Positions 35,311-47,125 are shown, counted from the stretch's first letter. The stretch is 64,000 nt of DNA from Benincasa hispida (GCF_009727055.1 NC_052353.1:45411954-45475953), one strand, 5' to 3'. Numbers and translations: made by a program. Notes: a model not told the origin generated them from the letters alone.

Positions 35311-36530
35311 TCTTGTCTATATAAGATGCTTGAGATAGTGCTAGCGTTTCGTTCTTGCAATTCCGAACTATTTGGATTCCAAGAATATACTGTGCATCTT
35401 CTAAATCTCTCATTTGGAATTGTGATGCCAGTCATCTCTTGACGTTAGTAAGGAATCCTTCCTCATTCCTAATGAGCAGGATATCATCAACATATAGTAC
35501 CAGAAAAGCTACAGTTTTGTTGACTATTTTCTTGTAAACACAAGGTTTGTCAACATTCTGTCAAAAGCCATAAGATTTGATTGCAGTATCAAATCTCATA
35601 TTCCAGGACCGAGATGCTTGTTTTAACCCATAAATGAATCTTTTAAGCTTGCAAACTTTTTGCTCTTGACCCTATTCAACGAACCTTTCTGGTTGAGACA
35701 TATAAATACTTTATTCAAGATAACCATTCAAAAAGGCTATCTTGACATCCATTTGCCATATTTCATACTCATAAAAGGCAGCAATGGATAAAAGTATTCG
35801 GATAGATTTGATCATGGCAACAAGAGAGAAGGTTTCTTCATAGTCTAGGTTTCTTCATAGTCTACCCATCTCTTTGGGTAAAACCTTTTGCAACGAGTCT
35901 AGCTTTATAGGTTTGTACCTTACCAGCTTGGTCTTGTTTTCCCTTGTAGATCTGCTTACAACCAATCGGTTTTACCCCATCTGGTTGATCTACAAGTTTT
36001 CAGACTAAATTGAAGTATATAGACTCTATTTCAAGGTCCATGGCTTTTATCCATTAGTCTCTATCTACATTCTTCATTGCTTGTTTAAAGGTCAACGGAT
36101 CCTCTAAGCCACCATCAGGAATGACGACCTGAGTTTCTGTTAAAGCCATGTACCGGTCAGGCTGTTGAATAATCCTCCCACTACATCAAGGTATTCTCAA
36201 TTCTTTAGAAGGATGTGACAGACCAGTTTCATCAACAACTCTTGTTGAAGGACCAGCCTGATCAACAACTTTTGTTTGTCTATTACTTCTCTGAATATCT
36301 CTTTCAATACTAGTTTACTACGAGGCTAATGATTTCTTATGTAGTCTTCCTCTAAAAATGTGGCATTTGTCAATACAAGCACTTTATCTTCTTGAGGATC
36401 ATAAAATAAACCCCCTTTTGTTTCTTTGGGGTATCCTACAAATAGGTATACTTTAGAACTACGTTTCAATTTCTTTGGGTTTTGCACCAATACATGTGAA
36501 CCCCGAATCCTAATTTCTCTACTTGAGTAT
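35311..36530 (-). pseudogene. Copia pol fragment (integrase end to RT), minus strand
   Basis: Colinear with 53180-54330 on the minus strand. It covers the YVDD-containing RT (the complement of ATATCATCAACATATAGTAC lies at 35480), the SQPEGF/CKL motif region near 35650-35720, the DVK(A/T)-FLNGYLEE start near 35730, and the linker upstream. Duplicated short segments (TTTCTTCATAGTCTA twice near 35840), stops and frameshifts show that it is dead. Its right end is replaced by the Gypsy 5' LTR near 36548. Confidence 0.8.
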
Positions 36531-36699
36531 GTTCCCTATTGATATCAGTGTGGTGAGTAGATTGATGTGGAAACTAGTGTGTAATGGTAGAGAAAAGGAT
36601 AGAAAATTAGAAGAAAAAAGGAAATTTGGAAGCTTAACTTTTGGAAAAAAAAAAACTTGGAAAATGTGGCTAAGTATAGAATTTTATGTGTTGATGCGT

Positions 36700-37340
36700 T
36701 GGAAGGGTGGTGTTGATGCGTTGGAAGGATTGTTGGTGATGGCATGCGGCTGAAGGAAGAAAGATGGAGGTGATGCATTGGAAGGCAGCCCATGCGTCAA
36801 GCAGGCCAAGTGCTGCCAAATGCCCTGCCCAATGCATAGAACAACCTCGGCCAGATGCCCCTGCTCAATGCATCGAGCAGCCTCGGCCAGACGCCCTTGC
36901 CCAATGCGTCGAGCGGCTAACCAAGTGCCTTTGCCATGCGTCGAGCGGCCATGCCTGTGCAGCGAACACCCTATCGAATGGCCATGCCCATACGTAAAAG
37001 CGCCCTGCCAAGCATCAATGTGTCGCGAACAGCCCATGCGGCCAAGCACGCCCATGCAGCCAAACGCACAGCCCATGCAGCCGAGCGAGCGAACGATGAC
37101 CAGCCTATGCCGCACATCCACGCGTCGGTAGCCAGCACCATGTGCCCATGCCAAGCAAGCCGTGCAATGCTACCTAGTGAGCCATGCGTCGAGGATGGGC
37201 GGTCACCCTATGCGTTGGTGATGGCTAGCTCTTGCGATGGCTAAGTTGGATTTCTATGGTAGTGAATTGGCTTGCTATGCGTTGATTATAGGCTATGCAT
37301 TGAGTATGGACTATGCATTGAATATCCAAGAGTTGGACGC
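36700..37340 (+). repeat. G+C-rich ATGCGTYG repeat block in LTR
   Basis: Irregular units around ATGCGTTGG, CATGCGTCGAGCGGCC and CCATGCAGCCAA. The block stays open on both strands and yields Cys/Pro/His-rich peptides of over 100 residues with no family. It occupies the place of the GCGATGG block in the LTR at 30170-33265. Confidence 0.6.
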
Positions 37341-37576
37341 ATATAAAGGATGAGATCACCTAGGAAACGTCATCAAACCATGTGTCTTCTTGGGAGGAAG
37401 CCTTAAGCCTTAAGAATTTGAGGTGGTTGCATCAGATTGGAAGCTCATGCGTTGGCTACATAGGAGAAAGACACTTAGATTGCGCTGATAAAAAAGATGT
37501 GTTGGTAGTGTGAGGGAGAAACATTTGGACATGCAGCCAAGTAGGTGGTGTAGCCTTTGGAGAAGGTTTGGACGCC

Positions 37577-37585
37577 TATAAATAG
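37577..37585 (+). promoter_or_regulatory. LTR TATA box
   Basis: TATAAATAG in GCCTATAAATAGGGCCA, same context as at 31811. Confidence 0.7.
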
Positions 37586-38111
37586 GGCCAAAAGACTTCA
37601 TTTTTAGATCACAATTCAAAAATACAATAAAAATAGTGGGAGAGTTGAGCAAACCTTGCGTTGGTCATAGAATTTCAAAGAGGACGCATTGGACAGTGAA
37701 GTCTGGAAAGCAGCATCAACTTGGGATGAGAAGTTCTCCCAATTTACTCGTGCGTTTGGAGTGATTTCAAAGCCACCTGAAAGCAATTTTTAGGGTAGGG
37801 CTGCCGGAGAAAAATCTCGAAGGGATCGGGCTGGAAACTGAGAAGAAGACAGAAGGGTCAGGCTGTCGGATAAGCTTGGCCCAATCTTGAAGATTTTGAG
37901 ATTCCAGCCAAACCACGAGGATTTATGAGCTCAAATTTTATAATAAGCTTCCTGAGACAATTTAGAATATGTTTGTAGAAGGAAATATCTCAAAATAAGG
38001 TTTAGAACTATGATTAATCTGAGCTGAAATTTGAATCTGAATTCTAGGAGTGAAAAGGGAGCCCGAGGTAGAAAAGGAACTACTAGAGTGAAAAGTTCCT
38101 AAGCAATCGAG

Positions 38112-38935
38112 GTGAGTGACTAAAATTTTTTATTCACAATGTTTTACAGAAAGCATGTTTTAAAGAAGATTATTCTCATGCAGCTAGTTTTACAAAGTGA
38201 TTTCCAAGCAAACTGTGAGTTATATTTTAAACACATGCATGTGTGGGAAGTTTGTTGAAAAAGCTATTTATATGTGTTAAATATACCCAACATGCGTTAG
38301 TATCTTTAAAGCTATGTTTTTATATGTGTTAAGCTATGTTTTTATATGTGTTATACTTTACATGCTTTAAAGAAAGTCATTTATGACTAGTTTTACTTAA
38401 AACGCAATACCGAAGGACGTTTGAGAAGGTATCCGCCCAACTAGATACTGAAGGACATTTGAGAAGGTATCTATTGGTACTGAAGGACATTTGAGAAGGT
38501 ACCAAACCAACTGGATACTGAAGGACTTTGAGAATGTATCCTAGTAGCTCGATACTGAAGGACATTTGAGAAGGTATCTGAGCAAAAGTACCTAAGGTAT
38601 GACGGTACTTAGTATGGCCACATGCATGTAGGTAGATAGAGTCAGAGATTGAGCAAAAAGATTCTCTCTTGACTAGCAGTTGGTGTTGGGATTGTTTTTA
38701 CCCACAGTGGGGTTATTCTCAACTGAGAAACAGTTTTAATGTTTTATTATTAAAACGGCTTTATATGCTTTATGCTTGGAAAATCTTTATACTGCAGTAC
38801 AAGGTACTGTAGAAGCTTATGTTTCAGTTAAACTCTTTATTGAGATTTTTGCATGAGAATCAATTATCTTTCTTAAGTCACTCACTGGGCTAGCAAGCTC
38901 ACCCCGTTTTCAAATGTTTTCCTTTCCCCCCACAG
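38112..38935 (+). other. Putative leader intron within the Gypsy LTR
   Basis: Donor-like GAG|GTGAGT at 38112 and acceptor-like CCTTTCCCCCCACAG at 38935. It encloses the hairpin array. The counterpart in the window-start LTR runs from GTGAGT at 5 to CAG at 822. Inference only. Confidence 0.45.
38407..38609 (+). repeat. Hairpin-unit array with co-varying arms (best copy)
   Basis: Six units. Arms: ATACC 38407/GGTAT 38428; GATAC 38444/GTATC 38467; GGTAC 38476/GTACC 38499; GATAC 38514/GTATC 38536; GATAC 38551/GTATC 38574; AGTACC 38587/GGTACT 38604. The first five share a TGAAGGAC.TTTGAGAA-type loop; the sixth has a different, shorter loop. Confidence 0.85.
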
Positions 38936-39303
38936 GTAGCGATCAAATCCTCAGAAGATAAGCTCTGCATCTGCTCTGCCACTAAAGGATAAAGACATTG
39001 TAAACCGTCATTTTAGGTGGTTACTGTAAATATTGTACACATGTTACTGTTGTTCATATAAGGACTAGGATTTTTGGGCTTTGGGACTTATGAATCTAGT
39101 GTTGTAATGACTCTAAACATGTTATGTTTCTGATTAATAAATTGTTGGTCTATAGACATTCCGCTGTATATGAATTATATATTGGTATCAGAGTTATTCC
39201 GCAAGAGTTAGTAGGCAGTAAGTGTCAACCAAAGGGTTGATAACTGCTGCAGTCACGCCCTTTCCTAGGCTAAGAGGGTGGTCTGGGGCGAGGTGTGACA
39301 ACT

Positions 39304-39315
39304 TGGTATCAGAGC
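39304..39315 (+). other. Primer-binding site (initiator tRNA-Met type)
   Basis: TGGTATCAGAGC three bases after the LTR end at 39300. A decayed second copy (TTAGTATTAGAGCATAAGG) lies at about 39353. Confidence 0.9.
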
Positions 39316-39454
39316 AAAGGTATACGTAAACTTGGGAAAGTTTTGGGCTAGCTTAGTATTAGAGCATAAGGTTTTGGGTGAAAGAGAGAGTTCATGCATT
39401 AGATAAAGTCCCATAGATAAGTCCCTAACATGTGTACTTAATAATTAGGCAAAG

Positions 39455-42400
39455 ATGCTGAGGAGAAGTGGCAGGTAAAGCAAGCAGACTGAGGAAAGGA
39501 ATGTTGACCCTACCAGCGGAGGTTCTGAAGTTAGACGGGACCCAGATCCAAAGGGGAAAAAAGTTAGAGACTCAGTAGAGTAGGAAGTGACTTCTGCAAA
39601 TGATCGAGTAGCCCACGGGTAGATCTAGATCCCCAGATGGAGGATCGAGTGTTTGATAGAATCACTCAGAGATTGGCGGTAAGTGTAGGATCGATTCAAA
39701 CCGATCCAGAAAAGAAATTCGGCATCAAGAGGCTGAAAGCTTTAGGAGTCATGACGTTCGATGGAGCCACAGATCCAGTAAATGCTGAGATCTGGTTGGA
39801 CTTGATTGAGAAGTGTTTTAAGGTTATGAGGTGCCCTAAGGATCGTAAGGTTAAGTTAACGGCTTTCTTACTGCAGAATGGGGCTGAGAAGTGGTGGAAA
39901 GTGATAGAGGCCAGAAGAAATAGTTCGAAAACTATGACTTGGTCTGAGTTTAGGCAAGTATTTGAGGATAAATACTACCCTAGTGCTTTTAAAGAAGCGA
40001 AGAGGGAGGAATTCCTTAGGTTAACTTAGGGAGTGATGACGGTTGCTGAGTATAAGCAAAGATTTACTGAGTTATCTCAATATGCCCTTCCGATCATCGC
40101 GGAAGAGAAGGAGAGGTGTAGGAGATTTGAGAATGTCCTGAGAAGAAAGATACGTACACCCATTACCTCTACATTCAATTGGGTGAATTTCACTCAGTTA
40201 GTTGAGACCGCTATCCGAGTAGAGTAGAGTGTAGCGAGGGAAGATATACTCCAGCCAGGTGAAGGATAGTTTAAGATGCCTAGAGAAACGAGAAAAAAGA
40301 GATTTAGACCCCTGTTCTTTGGACAGACAGGTATGAGGAGTTTTGGAGGCAGGAGCCAACAAAGTTCAGGTCGAAAAAGGTCAAGACCTGCAGCTGGACC
40401 CAGTGGTAGATTGATATTAGGTCGTGCTAGTGAATCAGTAGCTAGTATAGGAAGGAAACCACTTTGTGTAAACTGTGGTAGGCCTCATACAGAAGTATGT
40501 TATGGCAATAAGAATGTGTGCTTTCAGTGCGGATAAGCGGGGCATTTTAAGAGAGATTGTCCTCAGCTAGGTCATGGAGCACAAAGTGAGCAAAGAGGAG
40601 TTACCCAGACTATAGACCAACCTAGAGCGACCGAAACTAGAGGTGAAGGATCCGATGTAGCTAAGCAGAAAGGGGTAGCTGGATGACCCCAACAACAACA
40701 GCAGCAGGGTAGAGTATACGTTATGACATACCAGGAAGTGAAAGAGGCTCCAGATGTCATAACTGGTACGATAACTTTATGTAATCAATCCGCTTATGCA
40801 TTATTTGATCCTGGTGATACGCACCCATTCATATATAGTATATGTGCATTACATATAGATAGAGTGCCTGAGCGTATGAATGAGGATTTGTTTATCTCTA
40901 CGCCTATAGGAGATACTCTAGTGGTACGTGAGTATTATAGGAATTGTGAAGTAATTCTTGGAAATCAGAGTTTATGGGTTGACTTGATTCCAATAGAATT
41001 ACTAGAGTTTGATGTTATCTTAGGTATGGATTTCCTAAGTAAACACTATGCCAATATGGATTGTTTTAAAAGAGAAATAGTGTTTAGAAAACCAGGTGAA
41101 AGAGAAATAACCCTGGTAGAAAGTAAAAGAATACTTCTAGGAAGTTTAATATCAACAGTGAAGGCTAGGAAATTTTTTAGTAAAGGATGCGAAGCCTATT
41201 TAGCCTATGTAGCAGTTTCACAGGATAAGAAACTGAGACCTGAGGATGTACTTGTGGTACAAGAATTCTTAGATGTGTTCCCTGAAGAGTTACCAGGCTT
41301 ACCACCTGACAGAGAAATAGAGTTCTATTGAGTTAGTTCCAGGTTTAGCACCTATATCTCAGGCACCATATAAGATGGCACCAACGGAACTGAAGGAGTT
41401 AAAAGTTCAGTTACAGGAACTTGTGGATAAGGGGTACATTAGACCCAGTGTGTCGCTTTGGGGAGCGCCAGTCTTGTTTGTAAAGAAGAAAGACGGTACT
41501 CTTAGACTATGCATAGAATATAGACAGTTGAATAAGGTGACCATTAAAAATAAGTACCCATTGCCTCGTATAGATGATCTCTTCGATCAGTTAAAGGGAG
41601 CCATGATGTTCTCTAAAATAGATTTGAGATCGGATTATCACCAGTTGAAGGTAAAAGACACAGATGTTCCAAAGACTGCATTTAGTACTAGGTATGGACA
41701 TTATGAGTTCCTAGTAATGCCATTTGGATTAACAAATGCTCCTGCAGTATTTATGGACTTGATGAATAGGATATTTCATCTTTATCTGGATCAGTTTGTG
41801 ATAATTTTCATAGACGACATATTAGTATATTCTAGTAGTGCAGAGAAGCACAAAGAACACCTGAGGATGGTGTTACAGATGCTAAAGGAAAAGAAGTTAT
41901 ATGCAAAATTTAGTAAGTGTGATTTTTGGTTAAACCAAGTCGTATTCCTTGGGCATTTAGTTTCAGCTGACGAAGTTAGCGTAGATTCCCGAAAGATAGA
42001 AGCAATAGTCAATTGGGAACGACCCCTGAATGTAACCAAAGTACGCAGTTTTCTAGGCTTAGCAGGTTATTATAGGAGATTCGTGGAGGGTTTTTCTAAG
42101 ATAGCTCTGTCGTTGAGAAACCTAACTAGAAAAGATGCGAAGTTTGACTGATCGCCAGAATGCGAGCACAGTTTTCAGGTGTTGAAATAGAAGTTAGTGT
42201 CAGCACCAGTATTAACTCTACCTATCCCAGGTAAAGAGTTTGAGGTCTATTGTGATGAATCCCGACAAGGGTTAGGATGTGTGCTGATGCAGGAGAGAAA
42301 GGTAGTAGCTTGTGCTTCTCGACAGTTAAAGAAGCATGAATATAACTACCCTACACATGATTTAGAGTTAGCAGCAGTTGTGTTAGCTCTAAAGTTGTGG

Positions 42401-43520
42401 AGACATTACCTGTTTGATAAGCGATGTCATATATTCACGGATCATAAGAGTCTGAAATATATCTTTGATCAGAAGGAACTGAATTTGAGACAGAGAAGAT
42501 GGATCGAGCTGATCAAAGATTATGACTGCACAATTGACCATCACCCAGGTAAAGCAAATGTGGTAGCTGAAGCTCTAAGTCAAAAAACTAGATCAGCTAG
42601 AGCTAGTATCAATTCAATGAAGGGTACACTGATTCATGAGTTGTATAATGCTAGGGCAGCATTATCAATAGGTTGAACAAGAGGGTTACTAGTTTCATTT
42701 CAAGTGCGTCCTACTCTCATAGAAGACATTCTATGTGAACAATTAAAGGATTCTGATCTTCAGAAGTTAGCTGGAGAAGTAGTTAAAGGATTGAGGATGG
42801 ACTACCAATTAAGAGCCGATAAAGTGCTATTAAAAGAAGGTAAGGTATGCATACCTAAGAACTTAGCACTTAAACAAGCCATTCTAGAAGAAGCACATAG
42901 TTTGGCATATGCTATGCATCCGGGCAGTATGAAGATGTACAGAACATTAAAGAGATAGTACTGGTGGCCTGGTATGAAAAGAGAAATAGCAGAGTATGTT
43001 GACAGGTGTCTAATATGTCAACAAGTTAAACCAGACAGACAAAGGCCAGTAGGATTACTTAATCCACTCCCAGTACCAGAGTGGAAATGGGAGCATATTA
43101 CGATGGATTTCCCGTTTGGATTACCTAAGACACCAGTGAGCTATGATGGTATATGGGTAATTGTGGATAGATTGACAAAAACAGCTAAGTTTTTACCTGT
43201 TAAAGTTACTTATAACCTAGACCAATTAGCTAAGTTGTATGTTGATCGAGTTGTGAGTCAGTTTGGAGCTCCAGTTTCAATTGTATCAGATCGAGACTCC
43301 AAATTTACATCAAAGTTTTGGCCTAGTTTGCAGAAAGCTATGGGAACCAAGTTATACTTTAGTACTGCTTTTCATCCATAGACGGATGGTCAGTCGGAAC
43401 GAACAATCCAGACATTAGAGGACATGCTGAGAGCATGTATATTGCAATTTAAAGGTAGTTGGGATACGCATCTGTCGTTAATCGAATTTGCGTATAACAA
43501 TAGTTACCATTCGAGGGAAT
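39455..43520 (+). pseudogene. Gypsy chromovirus gag-pol, truncated and stop-ridden
   Basis: Likely gag start ATG 39455, with the main frame from 39637. Gag: GAEKWWKVIE and FEDKYYPSAFKEAKREEFL blocks, then a CCHC knuckle (CFQCG, stop, AGHFKRDC, about 40520-40560). Protease: YALFDPGDTHPFI (about 40800), with DPG at the active site. [42 protein letters not shown] (catalytic DD, 41808-41825). RNase [25 protein letters not shown]. Integrase: an MHPGSMKMYRTLKR/RCLICQQVK zinc motif, then WVIVDRLTKTAKFLP and IVSDRDSKFTSKFW. It is broken by in-frame stops (about 40027, 40225, 40270, 40534, 40684, 42149, 42188, 42674, 42956, 43379) and a frameshift near 41327. It ends abruptly at about 43520 inside integrase, against minus-strand Copia sequence, so the chromodomain region and 3' LTR are lost. 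Lineage is probably Tekay/Del-like. Confidence 0.95.
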
Positions 43521-44390
43521 CATGTTCAAAATAAATATGGCAGTTTGTACTGCATATCCCCAAAAAAACTAAAATAACTAAGCGTAACTCATCATCGAAC
43601 AAACCATGTCTAACAAGGTTTTATTTCTTATTTCTACTACATCATTTTGTTATGGTGTACCAGGTGTAGTAAATTGGGATTGAATTCCATGTTTTATCAA
43701 ATAGTTTTGGAATTCTAAATCCATATACTCACCATCTCGATCTGATCAAAGTGTCTTAATCTTTTTACCTAATAAGTTATCAACCTTTGCCTTGTACTCT
43801 TTGAACTTTTCAAGAGTTTCGGACTTATGACACATTAGGTAAACATAACCATATTTTGAATAGCCATCGATGAAACTGATGAAATATTTAGATCCTCCTT
43901 GAGCTTTGATATTTATCGTACCACTAAGATCTGAGTGCACAAGCTCTAAAGGTTCTTTGGCTTTTAGACTTTTTCTTGTAAAAGATCTCTTAGTCATTTT
44001 ACCTCAAGACATGATTCACACGGAAATAGAGAATTGTCTTCTAACTGATTTAGAAGTCCATTTTTTACTAACCTCTCAATCTATTGATATTTATCCGTCT
44101 AAGTCTTAAGTGCTAAGGATAAGCGTTAGGAGAAATTTTTCGTTTCTTATTCAGAGTTTCAGCTGTTTTAAACATATCTATATTTAAAATAGCTTTTGCC
44201 TCAATTGGTTTTAACATATATAAGTTATTTTCAAGTTTCACAGAACATATTTGAACACCTCTTGAACTAATGAACACTTCATTTATATCAAAAGTAACTT
44301 TGTACATATGTTCTAGTAAACAGGAGATTGAAATTAAGTTTCTTTTCATATTAGGTACATGTATACATTTTCCAACAAAATGTAAGTTAT
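43521..44390 (-). pseudogene. Copia GAG-pre-integrase and integrase fragment
   Basis: Minus-strand motifs run in order: NLISISCLLEHMYKVTFD, an HLRL-H zinc region, a CESC.E.KMTKRSF block, LELVHSDLSG, YFISFIDGYSKYGYVY, and a decayed S-RDGEYMD...GIQSQFT segment to 43521. The same region at 54470-55330 is about equally decayed. Several stops. It abuts the Gypsy integrase on the left and a plus-strand Copia LTR on the right. Confidence 0.9.
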
Positions 44391-45880
44391 TGGGGTTAAT
44401 GCCCTAAATCTCGTAGGGTCATGTAGTTTGTAATTGTATTGTACAAATATTTTATTTAATTAATAAAAAATGATATGTTTTATTTGACATTTAGTAGCAT
44501 TAAACCCACAAACCAATAAACTTGCATCCAAGATTATCATCTGTAGCTTAAACATATATGTAGAGACATACAGGTGGATCATGTTTAAGTGATAACCTAA
44601 ATGGTTTGTAGTAGATGGATAAGGCTGGATACCTTATCTTGATGACACTACAAATACGACCCGCTTTATAGATGTTACAATTGTTGTAAAGTGCTACAAA
44701 TGATTTGATCCTGATCATTCATGTGGAGACATGGGAGCGAGGGTATTCTATATGAAGGAGTTTATATAAGACCAGAACACGAAATGACTAGTCTCAAGGC
44801 AGTCCTTTGATTTGTATGGGTGAGAGTGGCCAGATCTTTGACTCAATAAGCCTACCATTTTGGGGATTCATCTGATTGGGGGAGTTTGGAACACAGCTAC
44901 ATAAGATGGAATTCACTCCTTCCCCAATGTTGGGGCAAGTGGATAAATTACTCCTTTAAGGGATGATTCCAGGGCTTGAACAATGTAACTCCACACCCTA
45001 TCTTAATCCGAGAGGGTTTGCTCATAATTGGACTATGACTTATTATTCATTAGAGGGATTAGTGGTACTTAAGAAGTTAGATGTAACTATAGGGACAAAA
45101 CGGTAATTTTGGCCTAGTTGTACTTAGGAACAATTTGTGAAGATTCATCGCACTATTGACTGGTTATATCCAATGGAGACTGAAATATATATGTAGTGCA
45201 AAGAGTGCAGTTATCAATCTTTAGTGGAGTGTCCGAAAATTAATGGATGTTGAATAAAGGGATTTAATTAATTATTCAAATACTATTAGAGCTTCAAGCT
45301 ATAGGTCCATGAGGTCTCCTTTGTAGCTCAATGGGGATTTAATAAGAATCAGTTTTGGATTAATTTGAATTGTTCAAATTAAATGAGGGAATTAATTATA
45401 TGTGATATAATTAATTTACTTAATTATATATGATATAATTATTATAATATATTTGATACATTATAATATAAAGTTTATTTGAGAGGAATAAATATTTATA
45501 TATGATTCAAATATTAATTATGTGAATTGGTTTCATATAATTAAATTTAATATAAATGAAATTTATATGAAATATCATGTATTAATGATAGAAATAAAAA
45601 CTATGGGTTATATTGTATTTGATATAATATAAACTATAGGTTATATGTTATATTGGATATAACATTTAGTAAGTATATATAATATATTAAGTTAGTTAAT
45701 GTATAATCATATATATTAAATAAATTTAAATTTATTTTATTTTATTTTAAATTTTGAATTTAAAATGGAGGGAGTTATTTTATTTTAATTAGGGAAGAAG
45801 AGTGGAGTTTGAGGGAGAGGAGAGATGAGAGAAAATGAAAAGAGAAATAATAGATAAATAGTTTAAGACAAATCACTTCC
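44391..45880 (+). mobile_element. Copia LTR (plus), right edge approximate
   Basis: Starts TTATTGGGGTTAATGCCCTAA and is colinear with the LTR at 3653 and the reverse complement of 47364-48911 (GGATCATGTTTAAGTGATAA, then CCTACCATTTTGGGGATTC and AAACGGTAATTTTGGCC). Similarity to Copia LTRs fades after the A/T-rich blocks near 45880, where Gypsy LTR sequence takes over. Confidence 0.65.
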
Positions 45881-46373
45881 TTTTACATATTGACCATCTG
45901 AACAACTTAGTTAAGGTACACTTTATATAATTGGGAGTGAGAGATTCAAGCCATGTATATCTTGGTCACTAACACATACATTTATTAGTCCAAATATGCT
46001 CACTTTGATATTAAATGTGTTGAATGAGAAATTTTGGACCAATCACAAATTGCCACGTCATTTTCCTAATTGATGGCGAGATTACAAATCATCTAATTTA
46101 AGACCAATTAAAAGTTGACATGTGGCCCAAATTAAAATTGAAGACATAAATTGGCAAATTTCGTTGATGCTACTTGTCTTCATCATGAAAATTGGATTGA
46201 ATAAAAATATTTTGGTCCAATTTGATATTATAATTTGAGCTAAAATCCATTGAGCCCAAAATAGACTTAATTTGACCCAAATGTTAAATAAGGCCCAAAT
46301 CCAATTAGTTAGGCACAAGGGTCAAGTCTATGAACCAACCAAGCCCAAGTCCACGAAGCCCACCTGAGAACTC

Positions 46374-46381
46374 TATAAATA
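46374..46381 (+). promoter_or_regulatory. LTR TATA box
   Basis: TATAAATA in CTCTATAAATAGAGG, within the Tat-like LTR, about 330 bp before the 33-bp repeats. Confidence 0.6.
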
Positions 46382-46708
46382 GAGGAATTCTCTTCATTTG
46401 AGGGGGTCAGAAATTTTAGACTCCAGAGAGTCTAGAGAGAATTCTCTAGAATTAAAAGACTCTTTGACTCCTAAAGCTGATCACGCCTGAAGACTAAAAT
46501 CCTTTAGAGATACAAGCATTCTTCCAAGACTTCAACTTCAAGAACATCCACATGTTCCGCTTCCATACATCAAGCGTACGCATTCAACCGAGAGAGAATC
46601 AGAGGATTAAGTACTAGAGATCGACCACATCTGCATCAAATCTACATTAACATAAGTTCAACTCTATGAAATACATTTATCTAGAAGCCTCATGTGAACA
46701 TTGACCCT

Positions 46709-46930
46709 CCAAGAACATCATCAAGCCCAAAAGTTGATCATCCAAGAAGATCATCAAATCCAAAGGCCGATCATCCAAGAAGATCAACAAGCCCAAAAAC
46801 TGATCTTCCTAAAAGATCATCAAACCCAAAGGCAGATCATTCAAGAAGATCAACAAGCCGAAAAGTCAATCATCCAAGAAGATCAATAAGCCCAAAGGTT
46901 GATCGTCCAAGAAGATCAACCAACTTAAAC
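46709..46930 (+). repeat. 33-bp tandem repeat (about 6.5 units)
   Basis: Units of 33 bp around CCAAGAAGATCAACAAGCCC, then AAAGGCCGATCAT, with about 80-90% identity between neighbours. Because 33 is divisible by three, all frames stay open, giving an 11-residue periodic peptide (HPRRSTSPKAD-type) that is not a gene. A decayed counterpart (about 5 units) lies at 55378-55560. Confidence 0.85.
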
Positions 46931-47125
46931 ATTAAAGGTTATTTTGAAAGCATTAAAGGATTATGTATTAGAAATTGTACTCGCTATATTGAAATTAATA
47001 TAAATACAAAAGTTCAAATTCCACGAAACGAGTTTCTCCAGAATCCTTGTGCGAATAAATTGGCACACGTAGTGGGACATCTCTACTTCTCATCTCTCTC
47101 ATCATCTAAATCAACAAAGCAATAA

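Larger units (their letters stand above)
36548..39300 (+). mobile_element. Gypsy chromovirus 5' LTR
   Basis: The right end (GGTGTGACA at 39300) is fixed by the primer-binding site at 39304. The left end is approximate, at the TGTGGTGAGTAG or TGTGGAAAC sequences near 36550-36567, because the 3' LTR is missing and cannot be aligned. It contains a G+C-rich ATGCGTCGAGCGGCC-type repetitive block (36700-37340), a TATA box (37577), a donor-like site (38112), the hairpin array (38407-38609) and an acceptor-like C tract (38935). Long open frames in 36684-37244 on both strands are products of the repeats. Confidence 0.8.
45880..47060 (+). mobile_element. Tat/Ogre-like Gypsy 5' LTR (right part) and leader
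   Basis: Contains TATA box CTCTATAAATAGAGG (46374-46381) and a CT/GA-rich start region. A 33-bp tandem repeat (46709-46930) follows. Then comes CTTGTGCGAATAAATTGGCACACGTAGTGGGAC-like sequence (split here at the presumed LTR end near 47055), where TTGGCACACG...GTGGGAC resembles the primer-site region of Tat-type elements. The sequence around the 33-bp repeats recurs at 55371-55690, the other LTR end. The left boundary is uncertain. Confidence 0.6.

Noticed and set aside
36684..37244. Overlapping long open frames on both strands, Cys/Pro/His-rich (up to 156 residues)
   Set aside because: They lie in a G+C-rich ATGCGTYG repeat block inside a Gypsy LTR. Frames stay open on both strands because of composition, and no domain is present.
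38407..38609. Possible CRISPR-like array (regular repeats of about 35 bp)
   Set aside because: Plant genome and LTR context, spacer-like parts are not unique, no cas genes. It is an LTR-internal hairpin repeat.
46694..47125. 143-residue frame with a repeated HPRRSTSPKAD peptide
   Set aside because: Produced by a 33-bp tandem repeat in a retroelement LTR. It is open in other frames as well and has no conserved ends.
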